Shown in pieces: positions 1-9,931 of a stretch of DNA of 64,000 nucleotides (the first letter of the stretch is position 1; each line of letters begins with the position of its first letter). The notes under the pieces are model-generated. The model was not told the origin of the DNA. It saw nothing but the letters and a program-made list of their open reading frames with translations, and made no database searches. Source of the stretch: an uncultured Pseudomonadales bacterium (GTDB lineage: Bacteria; Pseudomonadota; Gammaproteobacteria; Pseudomonadales; Cellvibrionaceae); contig CANLBN010000007.1 of assembly GCA_947488935.1 (NCBI GenBank), positions 174,774 through 238,773 of the forward strand, given 5' to 3'. Made by a program: the position numbers and the translations under genes.

Positions 1-71
1 GGTATAGACTCTCTTTTTAATAAAATTTTACTTTCCCTAGTGCGTAAAGATATTCAGATGGACTTGTTATT

Positions 72-1067
72 ATGAAATACACGTATATTATTTTTTTACT
101 CTTAACTTCAATGGCGGTACAAAGCCAAACGCCGTACCTTCACAGTAAGAGAAGTAGCAATTCAGAAGTTCAAGCATCTATAGACAAACATTTATCTTTA
201 GCTCAAGTAAAGGCTATTAGGTTGCTTGAAATAGGTAAATATTCAGAATTAATTGACCTTATAACTTCGCTCGAAGCTAGTTTTAATGAAAATATAGCAA
301 ATGAGGTACCTCTCTCTTTAGAGATATATTCCATTTATTATTCGGAAAAAAACTTAGGTGATAAATTAGATAAATTTGTTCAGGCATATCCCGATCACTT
401 TCTACCTTACTTACTTAGAGGTACATTTTATGTAGGACAAGGTTGGAATAATAGAGGAGGGAGTTATTATGATGATACGACTAAACAGCAAGTACGGGGT
501 ATGGATTATTTTCACTTAAAGGCATTCCCTGATCTTAATCAGTCTTTAGTGATAAACCCAAATTTTATGTATTCTTATTTAATTAGAGCCGCTATATACA
601 GACCTAGAGGGGCAGCAAAAGATTTGATGTGGGAAGATATTCGAACTGCATTAGACTTAAATGAGGCTAGTTATGAGGCGTGGACTCAGTACCTGAATGC
701 GTCTTTACCCAGATGGTATGGAAGCGAATATATTTTGCACTCTCGACTTAATGAAAGTCAAAGATATGTAAAGGCTAATCCAAGATTAGTTGGTATGAAA
801 GCACTTGTTGCAAGAAATAATGCTGAGAAGTATTGGTATGCAAAACAAAAGAAAAAAGCTATAAAAGCGTATATAGACGCAGAAAAGTTAGGGGATCATG
901 AATGGGTAACAAGTGAAACTGCCAGAGTTTTACTGTATTCAGGGAAAGATAATGACCTTGCGTGTGAATATACTGATAAGGCAATTAAGTTAGAGCCGTA
1001 TAGTCCTAGAACTAATCGATTTGCATTATATTGCGAAGCAAATAGAAAGCTTGGTTATATAAAGTGA
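72..1067 (+). CDS. Exported TPR-like protein of unknown function
   Basis: 331 residues. Residues 1-18 form a short signal peptide (basic start, then a run rich in I, F and L, cleavage near VQS-Q), so export to the periplasm is likely. The rest is helical with repeated aromatic/Leu positions and a segment around residues 100-125 (YPDHFLPYLLRGTFYVGQGW) that resembles TPR or DUF4034-type proteins; a second TPR-like unit covers about 265-325. I see no catalytic motif. The gene is visibly more AT-rich than ruvB next to it and sits where ruvA would be expected. There is no clear Shine-Dalgarno before the ATG. The family assignment is a guess; that it is a real exported protein is fairly secure. Confidence 0.7.
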   Translation: MKYTYIIFLLLTSMAVQSQTPYLHSKRSSNSEVQASIDKHLSLAQVKAIRLLEIGKYSELIDLITSLEASFNENIANEVPLSLEIYSIYYSEKNLGDKLDKFVQAYPDHFLPYLLRGTFYVGQGWNNRGGSYYDDTTKQQVRGMDYFHLKAFPDLNQSLVINPNFMYSYLIRAAIYRPRGAAKDLMWEDIRTALDLNEASYEAWTQYLNASLPRWYGSEYILHSRLNESQRYVKANPRLVGMKALVARNNAEKYWYAKQKKKAIKAYIDAEKLGDHEWVTSETARVLLYSGKDNDLACEYTDKAIKLEPYSPRTNRFALYCEANRKLGYIK

Positions 1068-1152
1068 CTTTAAGCTATGCTGTTTGTTCTTCAGCTATGT
1101 GTGAATCTTATATTTAAAGTATTATTAGGTTTTTGCCTAAAACAATAAAATC

Positions 1153-2190
1153 ATGATAACCAAAGATAATCTACAAGCAGAACGAATGGTAACTCCGGCG
1201 GCAATGCCACAAGAGGAGCGACAGGATAGGGCTATTCGCCCTAAAACTCTTAAGGAGTACGTAGGCCAGCCACAAGTGCGTGAGCAGATGGATATTTTTA
1301 TTCGCGCCGCACAAAAGCGCAGTGAGCCACTGGATCATACCTTAATCTTTGGCCCGCCAGGCCTAGGTAAAACCACACTTGCTAATATTATTGCCCACGA
1401 AATGGGCGTCGAGATGTCGTCGACATCAGGCCCTGTTTTGGAAAAAGCCGGTGATCTCGCTGCATTAATGACAAACCTTCAACCCGGTGATGTGCTATTT
1501 ATTGACGAGATTCATCGACTCTCGCCGGTTGTAGAAGAAGTGCTTTACCCTGCCATGGAAGACTACCAACTCGATATCATGATCGGAGAGGGGCCTGCCG
1601 CTCGTTCTATTAAACTCGATTTACCACCATTTACTCTAGTCGGTGCGACTACACGCGCAGGGCTTTTAACATCACCTCTGCGTGATCGTTTTGGTATTGT
1701 GCAGCGTCTTGAGTTTTACAATGTCGAGGATCTTACGCACATTGTTGGTCGCTCTGCATCGCTTTTGGGGGTGCCAATGGACCAGCAAGGTGCTTTTGAG
1801 ATAGCAAAACGTTCTCGCGGTACCCCGCGTATTGCTAACCGTTTATTGCGTCGTGTGCGCGACTATGCCGAGGTGAAAGGAGATGGGCATATAAGTAATG
1901 ATATCGCTGATCAAGCGCTTAATATGCTCAATGTTGATACCAGTGGTTTTGACCATATGGACCGCAAGTTGTTACTTGCCATGATCGAGAAGTTTGGTGG
2001 TGGTCCGGTGGGTATCGATAGCCTTGCAGCGGCTATCAGTGAAGAGCGAGATACGATTGAAGATGTACTCGAGCCCTATTTAATACAGCAGGGCTTTATT
2101 ACTCGTACCCCTAGAGGACGTGTGGTCACGGCGCTGGCTTACGAGCACTTTGATTTGCCGGATTTAACCAATAATACTCATAAAAACTAA
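1153..2190 (+). CDS. ruvB: Holliday junction branch migration ATPase RuvB
   Basis: 345 residues, the usual length. RuvB is the AAA+ motor that, with RuvA, drives branch migration of Holliday junctions during recombinational repair. Walker A is GPPGLGKTT at 67-75, Walker B FIDEIH at about 116-121, and the sensor/arginine-finger region GATTRAG at 164-170; the C-terminal winged helix holds the GGGPVG and TPRGR motifs. The ATG at 1153 gives the N-terminus typical of the family, although no strong ribosome site precedes it. It leads into the ybgC-tol cluster as in many gammaproteobacteria, but the preceding gene is not ruvA. Confidence 0.97.
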   Translation: MITKDNLQAERMVTPAAMPQEERQDRAIRPKTLKEYVGQPQVREQMDIFIRAAQKRSEPLDHTLIFGPPGLGKTTLANIIAHEMGVEMSSTSGPVLEKAGDLAALMTNLQPGDVLFIDEIHRLSPVVEEVLYPAMEDYQLDIMIGEGPAARSIKLDLPPFTLVGATTRAGLLTSPLRDRFGIVQRLEFYNVEDLTHIVGRSASLLGVPMDQQGAFEIAKRSRGTPRIANRLLRRVRDYAEVKGDGHISNDIADQALNMLNVDTSGFDHMDRKLLLAMIEKFGGGPVGIDSLAAAISEERDTIEDVLEPYLIQQGFITRTPRGRVVTALAYEHFDLPDLTNNTHKN

Positions 2191-2265
2191 TTGACTGATT
2201 GGCAATATCTGCTTTGCGGATATTCTCTGGCCTATATATCGTTTGTATCAATAGTTAGGAATAAA

Positions 2266-2709
2266 ATGAAAGGTTCTTCTACTATTTCCTCTTCAGAAAA
2301 TGAATTTAAATTACCTATCCGGGTCTATATCGAAGACACCGACGCAGGTGGTATTGTCTATTATGTTAATTATTTAAAGTATATTGAGCGCAGTCGTACC
2401 GAGTTATTGCGTTCGATGGGTTATGGCAAAACCGCTGTATTGGGTGATAATTTATTATTGGTGGTGCGCCATGCAGATGTCGACTATCTCTCATCTGCAC
2501 GACTAGACGATGAAATAATAGCAACAGCACAGGTGCAAAAAATAGCAAGAACCTATGTTGTTTTTCATCAAGAGGTGCAAAGAGGTGAAGAGGTATTATG
2601 TAAAGCAACAGTAAAAATTGCCTGCGTACAAGTTAGCCATCATAAAATGAAGCCGGCGCGAATACCTGACTCTATTTATGCTTCTTTACAGAAAATATTG
2701 TTTGATTAA
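2266..2709 (+). CDS. ybgC: YbgC-family hotdog acyl-CoA thioesterase
   Basis: 147 residues from the chosen start. The protein is a 4-hydroxybenzoyl-CoA thioesterase-like hotdog enzyme; family members hydrolyse acyl-CoA or acyl-ACP and are encoded with Tol-Pal. The signature YIEDTDAGGIVYYVNYLKYI, with the catalytic Asp, lies near residues 19-38. The open frame begins with TTG right after ruvB at 2191, but ATG 2266 has a good ribosome site (TTAGGA, five bases away) and gives the normal family length, so I use it. The roughly 75 bases between ruvB and this start are then untranslated. It is the first gene of the Tol-Pal cluster. Confidence 0.93.
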   Translation: MKGSSTISSSENEFKLPIRVYIEDTDAGGIVYYVNYLKYIERSRTELLRSMGYGKTAVLGDNLLLVVRHADVDYLSSARLDDEIIATAQVQKIARTYVVFHQEVQRGEEVLCKATVKIACVQVSHHKMKPARIPDSIYASLQKILFD

Positions 2710-2734
2710 TCGATAGATAACTTGATGTAACCCT

Positions 2735-3223
2735 ATGACGATTCTTGAAAGATCAGAACTCATATTAACTTTTGTTATAACCATTCTATTGTTACTATTT
2801 GGCTCATTAATTTCACCAAATAGTGCGTCTATCTCTCAGCTGATTTTATACGGTGCTGCACTATTACTGTTGCAAGGTTTAATGCGTGATCTATGTATTC
2901 TCTTTCGTCAGCGACGTTTGTCTACTGTAAAACAAAGTAAAAATAATAAAAAAAGTACCGCACAGATACCTTCGAATCCTGTTAAAGAACCGTGTTTTTG
3001 TTTGGAATCAGCTGTTGGTTTAACGGGAGTTATTGCTGGCTTATGCCTATTGAGTATAGGCTTCAATGACACAATATCTTTAAATAGCTATTTTTTTGCT
3101 GCCTATATTAATTTTATTTTGGTTTTAGGATTTTTCCTAAAAAATTATGTATTTGGTTGGAGTCCTTGGAAAATTTATAAAGAACCCGATCACATGAATG
3201 TAATATTTCAATGGAAGTCATAA
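2735..3223 (+). CDS. Unknown four-helix inner-membrane protein
   Basis: 162 residues with four hydrophobic stretches at about 8-27, 31-51, 90-110 and 117-140. Between helices 2 and 3 is a basic, probably cytoplasmic loop (RQRR, then a KNNKKS segment). I do not recognise a family. It lies between ybgC and tolQ, in the same direction and only 25 bases after ybgC, so it is probably cotranscribed with the Tol-Pal genes. The classical cluster has no gene here. No strong ribosome site is seen before the ATG. A role with Tol-Pal is only inferred from position. Confidence 0.75.
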   Translation: MTILERSELILTFVITILLLLFGSLISPNSASISQLILYGAALLLLQGLMRDLCILFRQRRLSTVKQSKNNKKSTAQIPSNPVKEPCFCLESAVGLTGVIAGLCLLSIGFNDTISLNSYFFAAYINFILVLGFFLKNYVFGWSPWKIYKEPDHMNVIFQWKS

Positions 3224-3318
3224 ATAGAAGTGTTACTATTGCGCGCACTTATTTCTGATTAAAAACTTATTCTATAGCTTAAAGGGTTATTGGTTTTAAA
3301 TAACAGGTTTTACTGCAT

Positions 3319-4011
3319 ATGATAAAAGAAGAACAAACCTTATCGATTTGGTCGCTGGTTAGTGAGGCGGGTTTAGTTGTGCAATTGGTTATGCTATTGC
3401 TGTTACTTACATCGGTTGTCTCTTGGGTGATGATCATTCAACGTGGCACTTATCAGCGCAAAGCCAAATCTTTATTTAACGATTTTGAAAAAACATTTTG
3501 GTCGGGAGTTGATCTCACTCAACTCTATCGACAAGGCAACGATAGCGCAGGTTTAGGCAAAGCTTTAGGTCTAGAAAATATTTTTAGAGCGGGCTTTAAA
3601 GAATTTACTCGCCTGCGCCAGCAAGACAACATAGATGACGATACCGTTATGGTGGGGGCTCAACGTGCTATGCGTGTCGCACTTGCACGTGAGCAGGAAC
3701 AGTTAGAGGCGAACTTGCCCTTTTTGGCCAGTGTTGCATCGGTTAGCCCGTATATCGGTTTGTTTGGTACAGTTTGGGGGATTATGAACTCATTTAGAGG
3801 GCTCGCCACAGCTGGGCAGGCATCGCTTGCGACAGTAGCGCCGGGTATTTCTGAGGCATTGATTGCAACAGCAATGGGCTTGTTTGCTGCTATTCCAGCT
3901 GTATTGGCCTATAACCGCTATGCGGCTCGTGCCGATGTATTGACCAGTAATTACGAGACCTTTGCCGAAGAGCTAACGGCAATATTGCATAGACAATTGC
4001 ATCACCGATAA
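3319..4011 (+). CDS. tolQ: Tol-Pal motor subunit TolQ
   Basis: 230 residues, normal for TolQ/ExbB proteins. TolQ forms the pentameric inner-membrane channel that, with TolR, uses proton motive force to energise TolA during outer-membrane constriction. The first membrane helix (VVQLVMLLLLLTSVVSWVM) is at about 20-38. A cytoplasmic domain follows, then two helices carrying the conserved ASVSPYIGLFGTVWGIMNSF segment (about 137-156) and the SEALIATAMGLFAAIPAVLA segment near 177-196. It is followed by tolR after 19 bases. Confidence 0.96.
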   Translation: MIKEEQTLSIWSLVSEAGLVVQLVMLLLLLTSVVSWVMIIQRGTYQRKAKSLFNDFEKTFWSGVDLTQLYRQGNDSAGLGKALGLENIFRAGFKEFTRLRQQDNIDDDTVMVGAQRAMRVALAREQEQLEANLPFLASVASVSPYIGLFGTVWGIMNSFRGLATAGQASLATVAPGISEALIATAMGLFAAIPAVLAYNRYAARADVLTSNYETFAEELTAILHRQLHHR

Positions 4012-4030
4012 ATAATGAGCCACTATTATT

Positions 4031-4468
4031 ATGTCGTATAACGTGTTTACACATAAAAAAGCCAGAAAAAAACCCATGGCAGAAATTAACGTCGTGCCCT
4101 ACATCGACGTTATGTTGGTGCTATTAGTTATTTTTATGGTAACAGCGCCTTTATTGAATCAGGGTGTTAAAGTTGATTTGCCTCAGGCAGCCTCTGCTCC
4201 TATCGACAACAAAGATCAGGAGCCTTTGATTGTCTCCATCAAAGCTGATGGCAGTTACTATATAAAACTGGGTAAAGACGAAGAGAGCGCTAAACCACTG
4301 ACTGAAATCAGTGAGCAGGTGAGTAAAGTTGTTAAGCTAAGGCCTGAAACACCCGTGCTAGTTTGGGGGGATACCAATGTCCCTTACGGTAAGGTGGTTG
4401 AGTTGATGTCTCGCCTAACTCAGGCAGGTGCTGAGTCGGTAGGGCTAGTGACGGAGCCACCTCGTTAG
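4031..4468 (+). CDS. tolR: Tol-Pal motor subunit TolR
   Basis: 145 residues. TolR is the ExbD-like subunit whose single membrane helix carries the proton-responsive Asp. The motif AEINVVPYIDVMLVLLVIFM is at about 17-36, with the key Asp in YIDVML (D26). The periplasmic C-terminal domain (residues 45-145) ends with the GAESVGLVT strand typical of the family. It lies between tolQ and tolA with only four bases before tolA. Confidence 0.96.
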   Translation: MSYNVFTHKKARKKPMAEINVVPYIDVMLVLLVIFMVTAPLLNQGVKVDLPQAASAPIDNKDQEPLIVSIKADGSYYIKLGKDEESAKPLTEISEQVSKVVKLRPETPVLVWGDTNVPYGKVVELMSRLTQAGAESVGLVTEPPR

Positions 4469-4472
4469 ATTT

Positions 4473-5339
4473 ATGGGTATGATGCCGTATATCCCAGCCA
4501 TCATTATCAGCATATTGCTGCATGGTTTGGTAATTGCCTTGGTTTTTATTGGCTGGCAAGCAAGCCCGCCTAAAAAAGTCGAGCAGCCTGCCTTTATTAA
4601 GGCAACCCTAGTCGACTTAAAAACACAGGGTAAGAAGGCTGCGCCAAAATCCAAGGCAAAACCAAAGCCTGTACCTAAAAAGATTAATTTAGAAAAAAAA
4701 CGCAAAGAGGCAGCTAAGAAAAAAGCAGCAGAAAAAAAGCGTAAACAAGCATTAGCCAAGAAAAAAGCAGCCCAAAAAGCAAAAGAGAAGGCAGCACAGA
4801 AAAAGTTAAAGCAGCAAAAATTAGCCAAAGAAAAAGCGTTAGCTAAGAAGCGTGCACAGGAAAAAGCACAGAAACAAGAACAAGCCAAAAAAGAGAAGCA
4901 GCGGCTGCAAGAGCAGGCAAAGGCAGAGCGGCAAAAGCTTGAAAAACAACGCTTGCAAGAAAACTTACAACGCGAACGTGCACGCCTAGATGCTGAGCGA
5001 GAGGCAGAGCTTGCCGCTGTACAACTTGAGGAAGATAAGCAAGCCTCACAATCTTACATTGCAGTTATTCAGCGGCGAATCAACGATAATTGGAGCCGGC
5101 CTCCCTCTGCACGTAATGGTATGAAGGTCGAGCTGCGTATACAATTGGTGCCTACAGGAACCGTTGTTAATGTTGCCATACTTAAAGGTAGTGGCAATGC
5201 TGCATTTGACCGTTCTGCTATTAATGCAGTTAACAAAGTGGGTCAGTTCTCTGAAATTAAATCGATGCCATCGCGTATTTTTGAGCGAGACTTTCGACAA
5301 TTTACTTTACTCTTTCAACCACAGGATTTAAGACAGTGA
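4473..5339 (+). CDS. tolA: Tol-Pal energy-transducing bridge protein TolA
   Basis: 288 residues, shorter than the 421 of E. coli but normal for many marine relatives. The N-terminal membrane anchor is at about 5-27. It is followed by a long Lys/Ala/Glu/Gln-rich helical domain (about 50-190, low complexity, many AKK and QKA repeats) that spans the periplasm. The C-terminal domain (about 195-288) has the [22 protein letters not shown] and [11 protein letters not shown] motifs that contact TolB, Pal and colicins. The stop codon overlaps the GTG start of tolB, implying translational coupling. Confidence 0.94.
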   Translation: MGMMPYIPAIIISILLHGLVIALVFIGWQASPPKKVEQPAFIKATLVDLKTQGKKAAPKSKAKPKPVPKKINLEKKRKEAAKKKAAEKKRKQALAKKKAAQKAKEKAAQKKLKQQKLAKEKALAKKRAQEKAQKQEQAKKEKQRLQEQAKAERQKLEKQRLQENLQRERARLDAEREAELAAVQLEEDKQASQSYIAVIQRRINDNWSRPPSARNGMKVELRIQLVPTGTVVNVAILKGSGNAAFDRSAINAVNKVGQFSEIKSMPSRIFERDFRQFTLLFQPQDLRQ

Positions 5340-6628
5340 AATCACTCTTTACCCTATTTTTTGTCTACTTAAGCCTAGCGTATAGTGTGAGCGTGCGCGC
5401 TGAATTGGTGATTCCTATTGTCGAGGGTGTCGATAATCCAACGGTCATTGGTGTATCACCTTTTGGCTATAGCGGTGCTCAGGCATTGCCTGAGAATATA
5501 GCGTCTATTGTTTCAGCTGATTTAAAAAGAAGCGGCCAGTTTAAAACCATAGCATCATCGGATATGTTGTCGTTTCCAAACCAACAACAAGATGTTGTGT
5601 ATCGTGACTGGCGCCTTTTAGGCAGTGAATATTTAGTGATTGGTAATATGGTTGCAACACCCACAGGGTATTCAGCCAACTATTCTCTATATGATGTTGT
5701 TAGCCAACGGATTATTCTTAACAACTTTAAGGTGAATGTGGGGCGCGATGGTTTGCGCCAAATGGCCCACCATATTAGCGATAAAGTTTACGAAGCCATT
5801 ACGGGTATTCGTGGGGTTTTCTCCACCCAGATTGTCTATGTTAAACAAACACCACAAAGGCAGTATCAGTTAATATTAGCTGATATGGATGGTGCTCGTG
5901 AGCAAGTATTATTACGCTCTAAAGAGCCATTGTTGTCTCCCTCGTGGTCACCCGATGGTAAATATATTGCCTACGTCTCTTTTGAAACCAGCCGTGCGGC
6001 TATTTTTATGCAGGAGCTTGCAACGGGCAAGCGTAGGCAGCTGACTAATTTTCAAGGCTTAAATAGCGCACCTTCGTGGTCACCCGATGGCAAAACACTG
6101 GCATTAGTGCTGTCAAAAGACGGAAACCCGGAGATTTATACCCTAAATATAGCCAGTGGGCGCTTTACACGTATTACTAATCATTTTGGTATAGATACCG
6201 AGCCGAAGTGGTCTAATGACGGAAAAGCTGTGATGTTTACCTCAAATCGAGGAGGTAAACCACAAATTTACCAAATAACACTTTCCAATAAGCGGGTAGA
6301 GCGTTTAACCTTCGATGGTGATTACAATGCCAAGCCACAGCCAACACCTGATGGCAAAGGTATTGTTATGGTTCATCGTTTTGATGGGGTGTTTCATATT
6401 GCCGTACAGGATATAGCAACAGGTAATATACGTGTGTTAACACGAACAGCACTGGACGAGTCGCCTAGTATTGCACCTAATGGTGCTATCTTACTTTATG
6501 CAACAAAAGAGAATAAACGGGGTATTTTGGCGGGTGTATCATTAGATGCGGGCATTAAGTATAAATTACCTGCTAAATCTGGTGATGTAAGAGAGCCCGC
6601 TTGGTCTCCCTTTTTAACTAAGCGGTAA
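5336..6628 (+). CDS. tolB: Periplasmic Tol-Pal beta-propeller protein TolB
   Basis: 430 residues. A signal peptide covers about 1-22 (cleavage near VRA-E). An N-terminal alpha/beta domain (30-160) precedes a six-bladed propeller with repeated SWSPDGK, KWSNDGK and PTPDGKG blade motifs. TolB binds Pal and the C-terminal part of TolA. The start is GTG at 5336, overlapping the tolA stop (GTGA), with AGGA about nine bases upstream. A gap of about 190 bases follows before pal, so pal may also have its own promoter. Confidence 0.96.
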   Translation: MKSLFTLFFVYLSLAYSVSVRAELVIPIVEGVDNPTVIGVSPFGYSGAQALPENIASIVSADLKRSGQFKTIASSDMLSFPNQQQDVVYRDWRLLGSEYLVIGNMVATPTGYSANYSLYDVVSQRIILNNFKVNVGRDGLRQMAHHISDKVYEAITGIRGVFSTQIVYVKQTPQRQYQLILADMDGAREQVLLRSKEPLLSPSWSPDGKYIAYVSFETSRAAIFMQELATGKRRQLTNFQGLNSAPSWSPDGKTLALVLSKDGNPEIYTLNIASGRFTRITNHFGIDTEPKWSNDGKAVMFTSNRGGKPQIYQITLSNKRVERLTFDGDYNAKPQPTPDGKGIVMVHRFDGVFHIAVQDIATGNIRVLTRTALDESPSIAPNGAILLYATKENKRGILAGVSLDAGIKYKLPAKSGDVREPAWSPFLTKR

Positions 6629-6817
6629 ATACGTAAGGCATAGGGTACAAGATACAAAGGCATATTGATTAATATAGGTTTAAACAAACCCAATAGTTAT
6701 TTTAAGCCTATGCTAGAGCTAACAATGGCGGGTGTGCTATTATCCTGCTCAAATAAACTACTAACGCTAAGCGTTATGTTATAAATAACAATTTAAAACA
6801 AGTCTATGGAGACAATC

Positions 6818-7336
6818 ATGTTAAGTAAGACCATCAAGTTAGGTTTTTCCCTTTTAGTTGCTAGTGTGATTCTAGCGGGTTGTGCGAGTACAGGTACACC
6901 TGCAGGTGGTACAGAGTCAACGGATAATAATACAGGCAATTCAGGCGCTGAGTCTTCTGGTACTAATAATGGCGGTGCGACTGGCACGGGCGGTCAATCA
7001 GGTGGTGAATCGTCGGTTGATCTTGGTACTGTCTTTTACTTTGATTTTGATCAGTCAACGTTAACAGCAGCGACACGTGCACTATTGACTGCACACGCAG
7101 CAGATTTAAAAACATACCCACGTAATATTCGCCTAGAAGGTCATGCTGATGAGCGTGGTACTCGCGAGTATAATATTGCTTTGGGTGAGCGTCGTGCTAA
7201 TGCCGTACGTGACTATCTTCGCTCTGAAGGTGTGACTACACCTATTGAAGTCATTAGTTTTGGTGAAGAAAAGCCAGTAAACTCTGGTGGTTTTGAAGCC
7301 GCGTGGTCGTTAAATCGTCGCGTTGAACTTAGATAA
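6818..7336 (+). CDS. pal: Peptidoglycan-associated lipoprotein Pal
   Basis: 172 residues. The lipobox LAGC puts the lipidated cysteine at residue 22. A Gly/Ser/Thr/Asn-rich linker (about 25-68) follows, then an OmpA-like peptidoglycan-binding domain with YFDFDQSTL and EGHADERGTREYN, including the Asp/Arg pair that binds diaminopimelate. I start at ATG 6818 rather than the in-frame ATG 6806 because the ribosome site GGAGA lies at 6808-6812. The linker is longer than in E. coli. It anchors the outer membrane to peptidoglycan and receives the Tol motor signal. Confidence 0.95.
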   Translation: MLSKTIKLGFSLLVASVILAGCASTGTPAGGTESTDNNTGNSGAESSGTNNGGATGTGGQSGGESSVDLGTVFYFDFDQSTLTAATRALLTAHAADLKTYPRNIRLEGHADERGTREYNIALGERRANAVRDYLRSEGVTTPIEVISFGEEKPVNSGGFEAAWSLNRRVELR

Positions 7337-7365
7337 TATCTGTTAGAATTATTTTAAGACATATT

Positions 7366-8295
7366 ATGAAAAAATATTCTCTTATTAACGCAGCCAAAGT
7401 GGCTGCGGTGCTTGCCTTGAGTAGTACTAGTTTAGTTTACCCTTCGCTGGTGTTTTCGCAGGCAACGGTGAGAGATTCTTCACCTGTATCTTCGACTCGT
7501 GCTGTTACAACTAATGGCGCGACTTCGAGTGGCACTATTGCAGCAGGTACAGGTGTTTTACCCTCCAGTAATACGAGCGATGGTGTATCGGCTCCACCGG
7601 TAAATATACCGCCACCGGTTAGTTCGCCCAATACGGCTTATCAAATACAGCAGTTACAGCAAGAGATATCTGAATTAAGGGGTTTGGTTGAAGAGCAGGC
7701 TTTTCAATTAAAACGCTTAAAGCAACAACGTTTAGATGACTATCTTGATTTAGATAAGCGATTAACTGAAATAACCAGCTCAAACACAACGAGTAACCAA
7801 GGGGCTCATCAAGTCTCTAGTGGTAGCTCTAGCAATGACTCTTCTAATACGACTACAGTAACCTCGGATACTAGTGTGACCGGTTTGTCGGGTAGTTTAC
7901 CTACTAGGCCTGTTAACGATGGTGAAGAGGGTAAAAAGCTTTATCGCAAAGCGATTGATCAATTGCTCAATCAGCAAGATTATAGTGGTGCTCAAAATAG
8001 CTTTTCCGATTATCTGAGTAAGTACCCAGGCGGTATTTATGAGCCAAATGTTTACTATTGGCAGGGCCAAATTTATTTGACCGAGAGTAATAAAGGTGCA
8101 GCCGAAAAAGCATTTACAAATTTAGTCGATCAATACAAAGACCACCAAAAAACGCCCGATGCTAAATACAAATTAGCGACAATTTACTTTGAGCAAGGTA
8201 AAAAGGACGAGGCAAAGAAATTACTTAACGACGTCGCTGCTAGTGATACAGATGCCTCTCGTCTAGCCAAATCTTTTTTAGCAAACCAGTATTAG
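7366..8295 (+). CDS. cpoB: Cell division coordinator CpoB (YbgF)
   Basis: 309 residues. The signal peptide is at about 1-32. A low-complexity Ser/Thr/Pro-rich region precedes a coiled coil (about 86-130, IQQLQQEISELRGLVEEQ) that trimerises in known homologues. After another Ser/Thr linker, the C-terminal TPR domain starts with KKLYRKAIDQLLNQQDYSGA near 192. CpoB links Tol-Pal function to PBP1B during septation. It follows pal by 29 bases. The two Ser/Thr-rich linkers are long for the family. Confidence 0.92.
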   Translation: MKKYSLINAAKVAAVLALSSTSLVYPSLVFSQATVRDSSPVSSTRAVTTNGATSSGTIAAGTGVLPSSNTSDGVSAPPVNIPPPVSSPNTAYQIQQLQQEISELRGLVEEQAFQLKRLKQQRLDDYLDLDKRLTEITSSNTTSNQGAHQVSSGSSSNDSSNTTTVTSDTSVTGLSGSLPTRPVNDGEEGKKLYRKAIDQLLNQQDYSGAQNSFSDYLSKYPGGIYEPNVYYWQGQIYLTESNKGAAEKAFTNLVDQYKDHQKTPDAKYKLATIYFEQGKKDEAKKLLNDVAASDTDASRLAKSFLANQY

Positions 8296-8356
8296 TCTCT
8301 CCAATCCGCTATAATGGCGGCTTCATTACTTAATTCTTTTCTGCAAGTTAACTTTC

Positions 8357-9007
8357 ATGGTAGTTGATTCTCTTCGAATTACAGAAATTTTCTTATCTGT
8401 TCAGGGTGAGGCCGCGACTGCGGGTTACCCCACGGTATTTGTACGCTTAACGGGCTGCCCGTTGCGTTGTGTCTATTGCGACTCGGAGTATGCTTTTTAT
8501 GGCGGAGACAAATACCCTCTCGATGATCTTGTGCAACAGGTAAAAGATTATGGCGTACAACATGTGTGTGTCACTGGTGGTGAACCTTTGGCTCAGCCTG
8601 GATGCCTAGCATTATTATCAGAGCTTTGTGATTTGGGTTTACAGGTCTCTCTAGAAACCAGTGGGGCAATGTCTTTGGAGGGTGTTGATAAGCGTGTAAG
8701 TATCGTCATGGACCTTAAAACACCAGCCTCTGGAGAGGTTTCTCGTAATAAATACGATAATATCGGCTTACTTGAATGTAAGGACCAACTTAAGTTTGTG
8801 ATTTGTGATCGACAAGATTACGAGTGGGCGATATTTAAAGTTAACGAATACGATTTAACTCGCAAAGTAGGTAGCGTGTTTTTTTCCCCTTCTTATGAAC
8901 AGCTAACCCCGTTAGCACTAGCGCAGTGGATTATCGAAGACAAGTTACCTATACGCTTACAAACACAGCTACACAAGGCATTGTGGGGCGATAAGCCCGG
9001 TGTGTAA
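8357..9007 (+). CDS. queE: 7-carboxy-7-deazaguanine synthase QueE
   Basis: 216 residues. This radical SAM enzyme converts 6-carboxytetrahydropterin to 7-carboxy-7-deazaguanine in queuosine biosynthesis. The FeS cluster cysteines are C34, C38 and C41 (CPLRCVYC), with LSVQGEAATAG before them and the TGGEP SAM-binding motif at about 75-79. The gene precedes queC by about 60 bases. A TATAAT box at 8310-8315 could serve this gene, but I see no matching -35. Confidence 0.94.
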   Translation: MVVDSLRITEIFLSVQGEAATAGYPTVFVRLTGCPLRCVYCDSEYAFYGGDKYPLDDLVQQVKDYGVQHVCVTGGEPLAQPGCLALLSELCDLGLQVSLETSGAMSLEGVDKRVSIVMDLKTPASGEVSRNKYDNIGLLECKDQLKFVICDRQDYEWAIFKVNEYDLTRKVGSVFFSPSYEQLTPLALAQWIIEDKLPIRLQTQLHKALWGDKPGV

Positions 9008-9067
9008 AAAGTTTGTTGCAGTTTAAGCGGTGTTTTTTGATAGAAATATATTTAGATAGGAATGTAT

Positions 9068-9748
9068 ATGACTGATTTACCCAAAGCAGTAGTATTAGTC
9101 TCTGGTGGGCTTGATTCTACAACTGTATTGGCTATTGCTAAATCTAAAGGGTTTGATTGCTATACGCTCAGTTTCGATTATGGGCAGCGCCACCGCACAG
9201 AGTTAACGGCAGCAACTCGTATATCAGCCCAAATGGGTGCTAAAGAGCATAAAACCATAACACTCGATTTACGCTCAATTGGTGGCTCTGCGCTAACCGA
9301 TGACACCATCGATGTACCTGAGGAGTTAGGCGAAGGCATACCGGTTACCTATGTGCCAGCAAGGAATACCGTATTTTTATCCATTGCATTGGGTTGGGCA
9401 GAGGTACTTGGGGCAAATACTTTATTTATTGGTGTTAATGCCGTCGATTATTCAGGCTACCCTGATTGCAGGCCAGAATATATTAACGCCTTTGAGCAAG
9501 TGGCAAACTTGGCCACTAAATCTGGTGTAGAAGGGCAGACCTTAACTATTCAAACACCACTGATCGACTTAACAAAAGCACAGATAATTAAGAAAGGCTT
9601 AGAGTTGGGAGTTGACTATCGGGAGACTATTTCGTGCTATCAAGCCGATGACAATGGCCTTGCATGTGGCCTTTGTGATAGTTGCAGGCTACGCCGACAA
9701 GGCTTTATTGACGCAGGGATTGAAGACCCAACACGATATATACGTTAA
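9068..9748 (+). CDS. queC: 7-cyano-7-deazaguanine synthase QueC
   Basis: 226 residues from ATG 9068. QueC turns 7-carboxy-7-deazaguanine, ammonia and ATP into preQ0, the next step after QueE. The PP-loop ATP motif SGGLDSTT is near residues 12-19, and zinc-binding cysteines occur in the C-terminal CGLCDSC block. The upstream ATG at 9062 is only one base from the ribosome site AGG (9058-9060), so 9068 with a seven-base spacing is preferred. It is followed by tRNA-Lys, as in Pseudomonas. Confidence 0.95.
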   Translation: MTDLPKAVVLVSGGLDSTTVLAIAKSKGFDCYTLSFDYGQRHRTELTAATRISAQMGAKEHKTITLDLRSIGGSALTDDTIDVPEELGEGIPVTYVPARNTVFLSIALGWAEVLGANTLFIGVNAVDYSGYPDCRPEYINAFEQVANLATKSGVEGQTLTIQTPLIDLTKAQIIKKGLELGVDYRETISCYQADDNGLACGLCDSCRLRRQGFIDAGIEDPTRYIR

Positions 9749-9847
9749 GCATGAATCTTTTGGGCGAAAAACACAAAAAAAGCTTGAGTTTTTCTAGCGA
9801 ATGATTATTATGTGCGCCTCTTCGGACATCAACCGTTAACAAGCTTT

Positions 9848-9923
9848 GGGTCGTTAGCTCAGTTGGTAGAGCAGTTGGCTTTTAACCAATTGGTCGCGCG
9901 TTCGAGTCGCGCACGACCCACCA
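9848..9923 (+). tRNA. tRNA-Lys (anticodon UUU)
   Basis: 76 bases including an encoded CCA. The acceptor stem GGGTCGT pairs with ACGACCC (9913-9919). The anticodon stem GTTGG/CCAAT encloses the loop CTTTTAA with anticodon TTT. The T loop is TTCGAGT within GCGCG/CGCGC. The gene lies directly after queC, and a strong terminator follows eight bases later. Confidence 0.98.
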
Positions 9924-9931
9924 TTATTAAA

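Noticed and set aside
4445..5049. Long minus-strand frames opposite tolA
   Set aside because: They are a by-product of the repetitive Lys/Ala/Glu codons of tolA and have no start signals.
6763..6775. Inverted repeat AACGCT-A-AGCGTT upstream of pal
   Set aside because: Short with a one-base spacer; no promoter elements could be tied to it, so no function is claimed.
9901..9923. tRNA-Lys 3' end as a possible attachment site
   Set aside because: I could not find a second copy of this sequence in the following 9 kb, nor an integrase gene.
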